Below are positions 53,801 to 60,793 of a stretch of DNA of 64,000 bases, one piece after another (the first letter of the stretch is position 1; each line of letters begins with the position of its first letter). A program made the position numbers and the translations under genes. The notes below the pieces were generated by a model. It was not told where the DNA came from. It ran no database searches and saw only the letters and a program-made list of their open reading frames with translations. Source of the DNA: Paracyclopina nana (taxonomy: Eukaryota; Arthropoda; Copepoda; Cyclopoida; Cyclopettidae); assembly GCA_019096065.1 (NCBI GenBank), contig JAGUCH010000007.1:2006501-2070500 (forward strand). The letters run 5' to 3'.

Positions 53801-56174
53801 ATTGCCAGTTTCTATCAAGCCAATTGATCCGAACGAAGTCAAGGCAAATCATACAGAACTAAAAGAAATCGAGTTCCCAATACCAGAGGAAGGCGGAGTT
53901 GGTCTTTTAGTTGGATTCAACAACACCGTCCTCATGAGTAGCGAAAAAGATATAGTGGTGAAAAATGGACCGCTTGCCAGAAAAACGCCGTTGGGGTGGT
54001 CAATCCTCAACTACCCAGGAAAAGGCGGAGAGGAAATAGCTTGCTTTGTTGACGATTGGAAGCTGTTCAACCAGTCAGCGATGACAGAATCAGAATTTAG
54101 ACACATGTTAGACAGACAGTATGGCCTGGAGTCAATTGGGATTGAGAGGAAAGAAGAACCAATTCAGCGGCTGAACCTGGCAGAAGAGATAGCGTTGATC
54201 AAGATGAAATCATCGATGAGACTACTACCGTCAGGACACGTGGAAGTGGCAATCCCATTCATCAAGGAAATTCCAGATCTGCCAGACAACTTTACTCAGT
54301 GCGCAGCGATCCAGAGAAGCCTGGACAAGAAACACGAAGCCGACCCAGGAATCATGGAAGCAATTGGATCAACTTTTCAGGAATACTTGAGACTTGGAGT
54401 AATCGAGCCTGTACCAAAGCATGAGCTGGGAAAGGGGTACTTTCTCCCAGTTTTTTGTGTAGCCAGACACACGAGCGAAACGACCAAGTACAGGTTCGTG
54501 TACAACGCCAAGCAGAAGTTCAACGGCACGTCTATCAACGATCAAATGTACACCGGCCCAAACTATCTAGAAGACATCTATGATACGATGCTCCAGTTCA
54601 GAGTGGGAAATGTAGCAGTTGTGGCAGACATCGAGAAGATGTATTTGATGATAGCCCTGCCGGAGAAGGACAGGAAGTATGTCAGGATTTTGATCAATGG
54701 AAAGCAGTACCAGTTCTGCAGGTGGCCTTTTGGACTCAGAGCTGCACCCTCGGTGGCGAACTTTGTAGTGAAGACACACATCAAGAATAATGGGTCCAAA
54801 CTACTGAGAGACTCAGTCAACATCTATATGGACGACGTGATTGTGGCCTTCAAGACCAAAGAAACGGCAAAGGCCGTCATTGAAGAGCTCATACCATTAA
54901 TGAGTGGAATTGGAATGGAGCTCAGGAAATTCGTGTCCAATGAAAGAGAAGTGCTGGAAAATGTCGCAGTAGAAAGAAGAGGCAAGTCCATGGTGGTTGA
55001 AGGAGAAGTAGAAGATCGAATACATTCAACGCTAGGCCTCAAGTGGGACCCAGTGACGGACACGATTGGCTACCAATTGTCAAAACACAACCAAGGTGTG
55101 GTGACGAAAAGAATTATGGCTAGCCAAATTCCAGCAGTCTTCGATCCACTAGGAGCTCTAGCTCCATGCCTACTCAAAGCCAGGAAAGCACTGCAGCTCG
55201 CCCACAAGGCCGACAAGAACAAGAAGATCTCATGGGATGAAGATTTGGCCAAGGTGGATGACAAGAACGCGAAGGAAGCAGTTAAGTTATGGAAGCAGTG
55301 GCAGAGCGAGTTCAATCAGATGACTGGAGTCAGCTATCCGAGGAAAGTCGCCAGTGAAATCAACGAAAACACAGTGCTACATATGTGCAGCGACGGATCT
55401 GATCTGGCTTTTGCCACGGTCGCGTATGTCAGCCAAAGAGGACAGCCACAACCAAGATGGCTGACCACAAAGGCAAGAATCCAAGGTGTGAGGCAGAGAT
55501 CGATCCCAGAAGTTGAACTCGCGGGAGCGTTACTCAGTGCAAGACTTTCAAATAGATTGATTAGGCTCTTTGGAATCAAGAGAGAAAATGTGTGGTATTG
55601 GGTCGATAACAAACCAGTGATCTATTGGATCAGGAAGCCAGGAGTGGAGAGGTGCGTGTTTGTCAGGAATAGAGTGATCGAAATAGCAGACACGACACTG
55701 ATGGAGCACTGGAATCACATCGCCACGGCTGAGAACTCAGCAGATCTCCCGACTCGTGGATGTAATGGAGATCAGTTGAAAGACCACACGAATTACTGGG
55801 AAGGACCAGAGTTCTTCAAGAAGGAACAAAGTGAGTGGAGGCTGACGGAAATCAAGGTGCTAGAGGAAGAACTGCTTGGCTCAGGAGAGATAACACTCAT
55901 GTGCGAGGACCTTGGTTGTCCTGGCACTGTTGTTGTCAATCAGCTAGCGATGATACAGCCACATGACATACAAGAAGGAGGAATTCAGACAGTGGCGACC
56001 AGCTACGTGATTTTCCAGCAGATGAAGAAGATAATGTGTTTGCAGATGGCAAGCAAGTGGACAGTGATGGTGAGAGCATTGGCAAGAATATTGGCAAAAA
56101 GCAGGAAGCTACAAGTGAAAGAAGTGATCCCCGAAGACCTGTTAGCGTTGGCAGTGCGCAGAGTGCTTATCTGA
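50832..56174 (+). CDS. Gag-Pol polyprotein (Gag, protease, RT, RNase H, start of integrase region)
   Basis: The first ATG after the LTR in this frame is at 50832 (MSKETSKKYGLRHNP); 1780 codons to TGA 56172-56174. Gag has coiled-coil segments and a Gly/Arg-rich stretch around residues 655-690, then zinc knuckles (CLLCKKMGHRCCDCP; CPRCLQGKHKLSDC; CDVCGSASHHTKIH). Protease has ALIDAGSSATLLKP. RT has KYRFVYNAKQKFNGTSIND, VADIEKMYLMI and YMDDVIVA. RNase H-like has CSDGSDLAFATVAY, SIPEVELAGALLSARL and NSADLPTRGC. This order and these motifs are BEL/Pao (A17-type) rather than Gypsy or Copia. The frame ends in the integrase N-terminal region and is not continuous with the integrase core downstream. 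Confidence 0.92.
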   Translation: MSKETSKKYGLRHNPIRNVRLTSGDYEHELREARSTKTLSDQAQEVEAARLDEVNKRIAEFKNRVSSEKSVCLAGYPDTIEGTDDSPLDTAGTEWDLRYSDSTVVGDATSNVHMMSVAEQTNVPQWKEAWAETKASLEKDIAKLEDSLQAATKAGAVECVRNGFSNLIETLKSDAAVLESLVSQGDREEFAMEMRAMNKRLVVLVIKASTKARNIMVSGVSTEAEALVVSATDNTPKQQSQSTQNQPESVEDGEESDVEKCITLNGEFFSLVSQLKSADRELRKMRAGSMEAMQQANMMREVNKRRVEVGEELLKMPDNADFPINKQCIVIGNKEAEHIAQAIQAQKEENDQDAAPQPTRGCGGNLEEGAASTNEEEKTLQLGVPAVHLTEEKYKQKLKKEEEFLDQHTVIEQVRRRKTTDVCWADIMQRRNLHRFYDPNLPKDANSRDDVKPMFFDGANTGAYKDFKEYIHAAIIMKKNMSWFEKISRLKYLCTGGAKFAVRRCSLDLEGLISALENLDLTYLGHPGEADEMVHDLSAQLIKMIPINMNSRASLETTLALVEEIIDCNGRAGKDALDGEQAILSNIQFEINARRDYERFKEQKMQSRNSLRLFITWARTRIREIQRSRKVCTVVEDISKMHDRNYQRSANQSSGYIPPPQHDGPPPPPMGRGYRGSGFRGRARRPFYGGRREHAFYAWDEMYPSRYEDRGESSGMGWHDQEYDCGGESYWQEDEMVGHCRDQSYGNWYDFGWQDQDEEVVNFANGKTVCLLCKKMGHRCCDCPEWNLFKLTDIIKVIEEAKICPRCLQGKHKLSDCKRQSHCDVCGSASHHTKIHRQKPTAEVARGAESGKEDMKELLASMTKLMTKLSETTLLSQDLGCPGKEEKPEDVILLAAQATRSWLTVPVEIATEPTFQKSVTTNALIDAGSSATLLKPQLAKQLGFKGKRKQLTVQVVGDKSITQPSQEGKIYIRAKSMEGQVYELKFNTFELPVSIKPIDPNEVKANHTELKEIEFPIPEEGGVGLLVGFNNTVLMSSEKDIVVKNGPLARKTPLGWSILNYPGKGGEEIACFVDDWKLFNQSAMTESEFRHMLDRQYGLESIGIERKEEPIQRLNLAEEIALIKMKSSMRLLPSGHVEVAIPFIKEIPDLPDNFTQCAAIQRSLDKKHEADPGIMEAIGSTFQEYLRLGVIEPVPKHELGKGYFLPVFCVARHTSETTKYRFVYNAKQKFNGTSINDQMYTGPNYLEDIYDTMLQFRVGNVAVVADIEKMYLMIALPEKDRKYVRILINGKQYQFCRWPFGLRAAPSVANFVVKTHIKNNGSKLLRDSVNIYMDDVIVAFKTKETAKAVIEELIPLMSGIGMELRKFVSNEREVLENVAVERRGKSMVVEGEVEDRIHSTLGLKWDPVTDTIGYQLSKHNQGVVTKRIMASQIPAVFDPLGALAPCLLKARKALQLAHKADKNKKISWDEDLAKVDDKNAKEAVKLWKQWQSEFNQMTGVSYPRKVASEINENTVLHMCSDGSDLAFATVAYVSQRGQPQPRWLTTKARIQGVRQRSIPEVELAGALLSARLSNRLIRLFGIKRENVWYWVDNKPVIYWIRKPGVERCVFVRNRVIEIADTTLMEHWNHIATAENSADLPTRGCNGDQLKDHTNYWEGPEFFKKEQSEWRLTEIKVLEEELLGSGEITLMCEDLGCPGTVVVNQLAMIQPHDIQEGGIQTVATSYVIFQQMKKIMCLQMASKWTVMVRALARILAKSRKLQVKEVIPEDLLALAVRRVLI
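53461..53478 (+). repeat. 18-nt hairpin motif, copy 1 (Gag/protease boundary)
   Basis: AGGACCTTGGTTGTCCTG: AGGAC pairs with GTCCT across a CTTGGTT-type loop, with C before it extending the stem. In frame it encodes DLGCP. It lies between the last zinc knuckle and the protease. Confidence 0.85.
55906..55923 (+). repeat. 18-nt hairpin motif, copy 2 (RNase H/integrase boundary)
   Basis: Identical 18 nt to the copy at 53461, in the same coding phase (DLGCP), between the RNase H domain and the integrase region. Confidence 0.85.
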
Positions 56175-57336
56175 TACATGGCCCTTCAAACTTTATGTGT
56201 GGGGAGTGCATTTCGCGGAAAATCACATAAGATATGACAATCTGTGGTACAGACTGAGTCAAGAGGTAGCAGGGCCAGGGCTGAAGAAGTTGGCATATCA
56301 GATATCAAAAGAGTGCAGTCAGTGTGTGTGAAATCACGCACCAATGCCAAGACAATTGATGGGAGGAATATCAAAGGTCGATTTGAAGAATGTGAGACCC
56401 TGCGCAAAAATAGCCATTGACTACACCGGAGCTCAGTGGGTGAAATTCAAGAGAAAGCGAGTGCCAGTGTATGTGCTCGTGGCGGTCTGCCTAGTCACAA
56501 AGGTGGTGACGCTAGAGATCACGATGGGAATGAACACAGAAGATCTAATTTTAGCACTGACGAGAATTGCCGCGAGGCGAGGCCCGATAGAAGAAGCCTA
56601 CTCAGATAATGGGGGCAGCTTCATTAAGGCCAAGAGACTGATTGAGAAGAGTAAGCCACAGCCCCAAGATATGACTCATGAAGTGGAGCAAGTAGACTGG
56701 GAAGCAGTGAAACTGAGGACAACAAAGTACATCAGAAAATGGGTCATGTCCCCACCGAGAGATCACGAAGCAAACGGCCAAGTGGAAGCATTTGTGAAGC
56801 TTGCAAAAAAAGCGATCCAGGATCACAATGATCGAGGTGAAGTAGACCTCGAAATCTACAGAACATGGGTAGCCCAGGCAGAAAATGTGGTGAACTCAAG
56901 ACCAGTCGCGGTGATTAGACAAGATGACGACGAAGAATTGGTTTTAACGCCCAACCACCTTTTAGTTGGGAGGTTGGGAGACACAGGTGTCTTCTCACAA
57001 GATCAAGAATTAGACTATAATGTGCATGAACTAGCACAGCGAATGTCCAAGTTTGAGAAGAGCTGGTGTGAATATTTTACTCGCAGCATGCATGACAGAG
57101 TCAAGTACAGAGTGAAGTACAACAGTAGCATCAAAGAGGGTGATTTGGTTGTGGTGGCCGAAGAAGACCTCAATGTGAAGAGATTTAAGTGGAGGGTAGC
57201 GAAAGTGCTCAAAGTGCTGAAAAGTGCAGACGGGTTAGTCAGACGAGTTGTTGTGCAGCAAAGAACGAGTGTGTTTGAAAGAAGTATCAGGGATATTATC
57301 CCAATCGCCGAGTTTCCGCACATTCAATTGAACTAA
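56175..57336 (+). pseudogene. Integrase with DUF5641-like C-terminus, separated from Pol by a frame break and a stop
   Basis: From about 56146 a different frame encodes an HHCC-type zinc-binding segment (VHFAENHIRY...CSQC) that meets TGA at 56328-56330. After it the same frame is open from ATG 56344 to 57336. The core has AKIAIDYTGAQW (first Asp), EAYSDNGGSFIKA (second Asp) and the HEANGQVEAFVKLAKKAI Glu helix of a DDE integrase, then a C-terminal DUF5641-like segment (VLTPNHLLVGRLGD...GDLVVV...FKWRVAKVLKV). Compared with other BEL/Pao elements, roughly 80-100 residues are missing between the end of the Gag-Pol frame and the zinc segment, suggesting an internal deletion. The catalytic core itself looks intact. 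Confidence 0.8.
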
Positions 57337-57425
57337 GTGAAAAGACTGCACAACAACCAACAAAAAAAAAAAAAAACCCCACTAAAATCAACAACACCAC
57401 ACCCAATCTAGTCAAAGCCAGAAAA
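57337..57425 (+). other. A-rich spacer between integrase and accessory ORF
   Basis: 89 bp with a run of ~15 A (57361-57375). The run could reflect a past poly(A)-mediated capture of the downstream ORF, or simple drift. Confidence 0.5.
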
Positions 57426-59519
57426 ATGTCTGGTAGCCACGGGCGAATCGAGTGCCAGCTGAGAAACTGCTCAGCAAACAGAAAAAGGAAAAAGCCGCGC
57501 GCGCCAGAAATCTCGTCAAATCATAACAAGTTAAAAATGGCGGATAAAAAGCGCTCGGGCAGCGGCAGCGAAGACGAAGAAAGGAAGAAGATGAGGACGA
57601 CCTCGGCAAGGACCTCGAGCCCTGGTTGCTCGAGGATCCAGGGCGAGACGCTCAAGATCACGATCGCGAATACGGGCGAAGAGCCGAGCGAGGAGAAGCC
57701 AAGGCACGGCGCCGCAGCCTTCACGTCTGAAAGGCAAACTGACCACGCGGCGGAGATCATGAGAGTCACAGGCCTCACCAACCTTCACTGGTACACCAAC
57801 AACGACGTGAGCAGACGGGACGCGTTCTTCAGAGCTTTCAAGGAACACGACACATTGGTGATCGGCGACCAGTACAATTGGGGCGACAAAATGCCAGGCG
57901 ACGATAGGCCAGCGGACAAGAGAAAGAAAATGCGGAGAATGGACATGTGGCGAGCATATAGAGCGCTGCTTTGCCGCTCCAGAGGTATGTCGCTTTTGGA
58001 AACTTATATGTTTGCCTACGGAAATCAGTTCGTGGACATCTTGCGGATGCACAAAGAAGAACCAGATGCAGCTCTGGAAGAGCTACCAGACAAGGCCACC
58101 ATGGCGAGATGCTGGATGGCGGCAAGAGCCCTGGGCAACTACATCAGCGGCACGATCGATGACGCCACATGGGAGAAAACTGTCCTCCAAGCTATGGAGG
58201 CCGGCCTAGGCATGCACGTCGCCCCCAAGATGTACAAAGTGTATAAAGAAGGAGATGTAGCTGACGTGGTGATGATCGACCAAATGAGAACACGTCTTTC
58301 GGTCGAGGAGATGGAGCAGCTGTCGGTGTTCAAAAAGCTGCCAATCGTCACAAGAGAGCACAATGATCAGTTTGTGAGGGCGCTGCGAGACACGTTGGAA
58401 GCAATCAATGCACCGACCATGAGCATCAATGTCAAAGTGGTACATCACAAAGGTGTCCAAGCAGAAGACGGTGAGCAAGCTGAAACTCTTCAGGGGCAGG
58501 ACCTTGGTTGTCCTGCTCAGGCTGAGGCTGAAGCTGAAGCACCAGAAGAAGATGATCCAATGGAGGGCACGTCAGTGATCATGGAGATGATCTCGCGCAG
58601 CTGTCAGACCGACGAGACCATGAGAGCGCACAGTCAGCTGGTTGAGGTGGAAGCCAGACCACCAATGGTCATCCCGGCTGGTATGGAGGATGAGATCATG
58701 GCAGACTTTAGGGGAGCCCAGTTGAAGGACATGTCAGGCCTTCACTCTTCAGCCACTCCAATGGACGATGACGAGGAGTATCTGCGTAAATATAGCCCTA
58801 AATTTGAATGTCCCGAGTTAGTTGCAGGCAAGGTTTATGACATGACGAGCGAGCAAGCAAGAGAGTGCCACCACGCAGCATGTGCCATTCGACGAGAGTT
58901 TGGCGTGACAGAGACGTGGGACAAATCAATGACGGTGGCGATGCGAGTGACAATCAAAGAAGCAAAGAGGCTGGCATCGATGGCAAAGGGCACAGCGTAT
59001 GACTTGGAATCACCGGACTTGCAAGCAGTCTTTATTTATGGATTGACGAAGAGGTACAACGTGTACACCTCGGACAGTTTTGAAGAGCTCGAGCACTTTC
59101 TCGAGGCTGAGGGCTTCTTCCAGTCAATCGAGAAGGGCAGAGTCATGACTGTGGACTGCGAAGGATTCCACCACTCGACCAAGGTGGCGTATGCGAAGAA
59201 GTTTCCACCAACAGTCGACGAGTTCAATAACATGACGTCATATGTCCACATGGGCGCCCCGAACGGCATCGCTTTCGGCGTAAGAGTGGCCTTTGTTGGG
59301 CCAAAATTCATCGGAAGAAGGCTGCCGCGAAGAATAATCGAGCTGCTGGAGTCAACAAGGGTGTTCAAGCTCGGTTTTGGCATTGATGGTGACCTTAAGA
59401 GGTTCAGGCTGATGGACATCACGGTGAGGTCGTGGGTGGATGTCGGCCACATCGTCAAGCTCCTAGACCCAGCAGCAAATGTAGGCAAGGAGCAAAGTGC
59501 AAAGTGCAGCATTCGGTGA
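57426..59519 (+). CDS. Retrotransposon accessory ORF, part a: DEDD exonuclease-like
   Basis: A 697-aa ORF starting MSGSHGRIECQLRNC, with a basic/acidic N-terminus, a helical Trp-rich middle, and the 18-nt motif at residue ~358. Residues ~575-690 resemble a DEDD-type 3'-5' exonuclease (EXD/WRN/RNase D group): VMTVDCEGF gives the DxE motif, FKLGFGIDGDLKRFRL resembles the second Asp motif, and SWVDVGHIVKLL follows at the expected place. The domain continues in another frame (part b). It lies where an env-like ORF would be, but no signal peptide or membrane segment is seen, so it is not an envelope gene. The exonuclease call is by motif only. Confidence 0.65.
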   Translation: MSGSHGRIECQLRNCSANRKRKKPRAPEISSNHNKLKMADKKRSGSGSEDEERKKMRTTSARTSSPGCSRIQGETLKITIANTGEEPSEEKPRHGAAAFTSERQTDHAAEIMRVTGLTNLHWYTNNDVSRRDAFFRAFKEHDTLVIGDQYNWGDKMPGDDRPADKRKKMRRMDMWRAYRALLCRSRGMSLLETYMFAYGNQFVDILRMHKEEPDAALEELPDKATMARCWMAARALGNYISGTIDDATWEKTVLQAMEAGLGMHVAPKMYKVYKEGDVADVVMIDQMRTRLSVEEMEQLSVFKKLPIVTREHNDQFVRALRDTLEAINAPTMSINVKVVHHKGVQAEDGEQAETLQGQDLGCPAQAEAEAEAPEEDDPMEGTSVIMEMISRSCQTDETMRAHSQLVEVEARPPMVIPAGMEDEIMADFRGAQLKDMSGLHSSATPMDDDEEYLRKYSPKFECPELVAGKVYDMTSEQARECHHAACAIRREFGVTETWDKSMTVAMRVTIKEAKRLASMAKGTAYDLESPDLQAVFIYGLTKRYNVYTSDSFEELEHFLEAEGFFQSIEKGRVMTVDCEGFHHSTKVAYAKKFPPTVDEFNNMTSYVHMGAPNGIAFGVRVAFVGPKFIGRRLPRRIIELLESTRVFKLGFGIDGDLKRFRLMDITVRSWVDVGHIVKLLDPAANVGKEQSAKCSIR
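58498..58515 (+). repeat. 18-nt hairpin motif, copy 3 (inside accessory ORF)
   Basis: Identical to copies at 53461 and 55906, again encoding DLGCP in phase. It lies between the N-terminal half and the exonuclease-like half, just before an Ala/Glu-rich linker. Confidence 0.85.
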
Positions 59520-60364
59520 AGTTTCCTAAGTGGGCAAGAGAAGATCCGTACGCGGGCTTTGTCGACGAGTACAAGAAGGCCACGCTGTATTATGACAGGA
59601 TTGACCAGTTTGCCCCGTTGGCTGGGCTGTTCAAAGCAGCCTATGTCGTCGCCGAGTATGAAAATCTTTCAGATGATGATGATATGTATCCGTACGTCTT
59701 GGCCTTGCTGGCCTTGTACGTCAACATCCCGCTGAAGTTTGGGTCGCAGCCCAGGATCGAGTTTGAAGGCCTGTTGGGCGAGCCTTCAGTGCCATTGCAA
59801 GTGCTTCGAGCCGAGTCACGTTTGTTCAATTCGAGGGAGCAAGTTGTGAAGAAGTTGAAGGAGCTCGAGCTGCTTTGGCCCGTGTCAAGAAATAACTTCT
59901 GGCATTTGTCGAATTCAGCCATCCAGCTACTGGAGAGCGATCTTGAGGTGTCCTTGGTTGACCTTCATAGAGCCGCTGTCATTGATGGAGCTGTTGGCAG
60001 GATTACTACGACGGCCAAGAAGAACAGGCGTATATCAAAGTACCCCCACGCTTGTGTCACATGCGGGGACTTTGATCATGACTCGGCTGAGTGCCTGGAG
60101 TTGCCCACCTGTCACCTTCCCTTTTGTGGCAAGGATGGTCACTCAGCAAAGTGTTGCCCCCAAGTGTTGGAGATTTGCGCCGCGTGCGGCGGACGTGGTC
60201 ACAATGAAGGCCACCATCGTGATTCAGATCTGGTGCAGCTGCTTGCAAATGAGCGTGTGGCGGCATTCGTGCATGTTATGGCGGTGCGCCAAATGGATCG
60301 TCGTGGAAGAATTTTAGTGATTCATCGAAATGGTATCGTCAAGCCAGTGCGTCGCTTCGAGTAG
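59432..60364 (+). CDS. Retrotransposon accessory ORF, part b: exonuclease end and zinc-knuckle tail
   Basis: Overlaps part a by 88 nt in the -1 frame and stays open to TAG at 60362-60364. The first part (FPKWAREDPYAGFVDEYKKA ... MYPYVLALLALYVNI) looks like the C-terminal helices of the exonuclease domain. The end has three Cys/His clusters (CVTCGDFDHDSAEC, CHLPFCGKDGHSAKCC, CAACGGRGHNEGHH) of zinc-knuckle type, suitable for nucleic-acid binding. It has no good ATG at its start, so it is either expressed by -1 frameshifting from part a or split by mutation. A 7-bp tandem duplication (GCAAAGT twice) lies in the overlap at about 59490. Confidence 0.65.
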   Translation: MGGCRPHRQAPRPSSKCRQGAKCKVQHSVKFPKWAREDPYAGFVDEYKKATLYYDRIDQFAPLAGLFKAAYVVAEYENLSDDDDMYPYVLALLALYVNIPLKFGSQPRIEFEGLLGEPSVPLQVLRAESRLFNSREQVVKKLKELELLWPVSRNNFWHLSNSAIQLLESDLEVSLVDLHRAAVIDGAVGRITTTAKKNRRISKYPHACVTCGDFDHDSAECLELPTCHLPFCGKDGHSAKCCPQVLEICAACGGRGHNEGHHRDSDLVQLLANERVAAFVHVMAVRQMDRRGRILVIHRNGIVKPVRRFE

Positions 60365-60382
60365 CCAGGGTCCACCCGATAG

Positions 60383-60397
60383 ACTCCCAGAGGGGAC
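60383..60397 (+). promoter_or_regulatory. Polypurine tract
   Basis: A purine-rich stretch (AGAGGGGA near 60389-60396) ends one base before the right LTR, the position used to prime plus-strand synthesis. Confidence 0.6.
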
Positions 60398-60614
60398 TGT
60401 GTGCCTCCCGGCGAGGTTGTGTGACTCTATCTGGCTGGACTCACTTTTCGATCTCTCATGTTTTGTTTACTTTAGTACTTTATCGGATTTTATGCATGGC
60501 GGTCGTCAAAATAAACGATCTGACCCAAAAGATCCCTTATAGAGTGCTCTTTTATTCGTGCGACGTTTATTTTTATCAGTTCATCGAGTCGAGATTACAG
60601 TGATCAGGTTTACA
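60398..60614 (+). repeat. Right LTR
   Basis: 217 bp, no difference from the left LTR seen by eye. It is followed by the ATTTC target duplication at 60615-60619. Confidence 0.93.
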
Positions 60615-60627
60615 ATTTCCAGCTCAT
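60615..60627 (-). other. Severed start (ATG and next codons) of the LNR/C-type lectin gene
   Basis: On the minus strand 60627-60615 reads ATGAGCTGG + AAAT. These 13 nt plus 50441-49892 and 49827-49485 total 906 nt, an exact reading frame (302 codons) once one ATTTC duplicate is discounted. This shows that the retrotransposon integrated in codon 4 of that gene. Confidence 0.8.
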
Positions 60628-60793
60628 ACTTGAGTGGGGCAATGAATTGCTCTGTAAGGAACAATTAAAAAATCAATTGTGCATTGATATCCACAAAATT
60701 AGATGTAATCAGGCAGTTAAATGACTGGGCATATTTCTATCGAGTACAGGAGTTTGAAACGTGGGTGATAAACATACAAAGTTTAAGCAACCA

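Larger units (their letters stand above)
50447..60614 (+). mobile_element. BEL/Pao LTR retrotransposon with accessory 3' ORF
   Basis: A complete insertion of 10,168 bp: 217-bp LTRs starting TGTGTGCC and ending TTTACA, with no difference seen between the two; a primer-binding site immediately inside the left LTR; a purine-rich tract before the right LTR; and a 5-bp target duplication. Coding content in order is Gag with zinc knuckles, aspartic protease, reverse transcriptase (YMDD), RNase H, integrase, then a large non-pol ORF. Identical LTRs mean recent insertion. Pol, however, has a frame break and a stop, so this copy was probably mobilised by others or carries late damage. Confidence 0.93.

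Noticed and set aside
57426-60364. Accessory ORF as a retroviral envelope gene
   Set aside because: No signal peptide, transmembrane segment or furin site; motifs are nuclease and zinc-knuckle.
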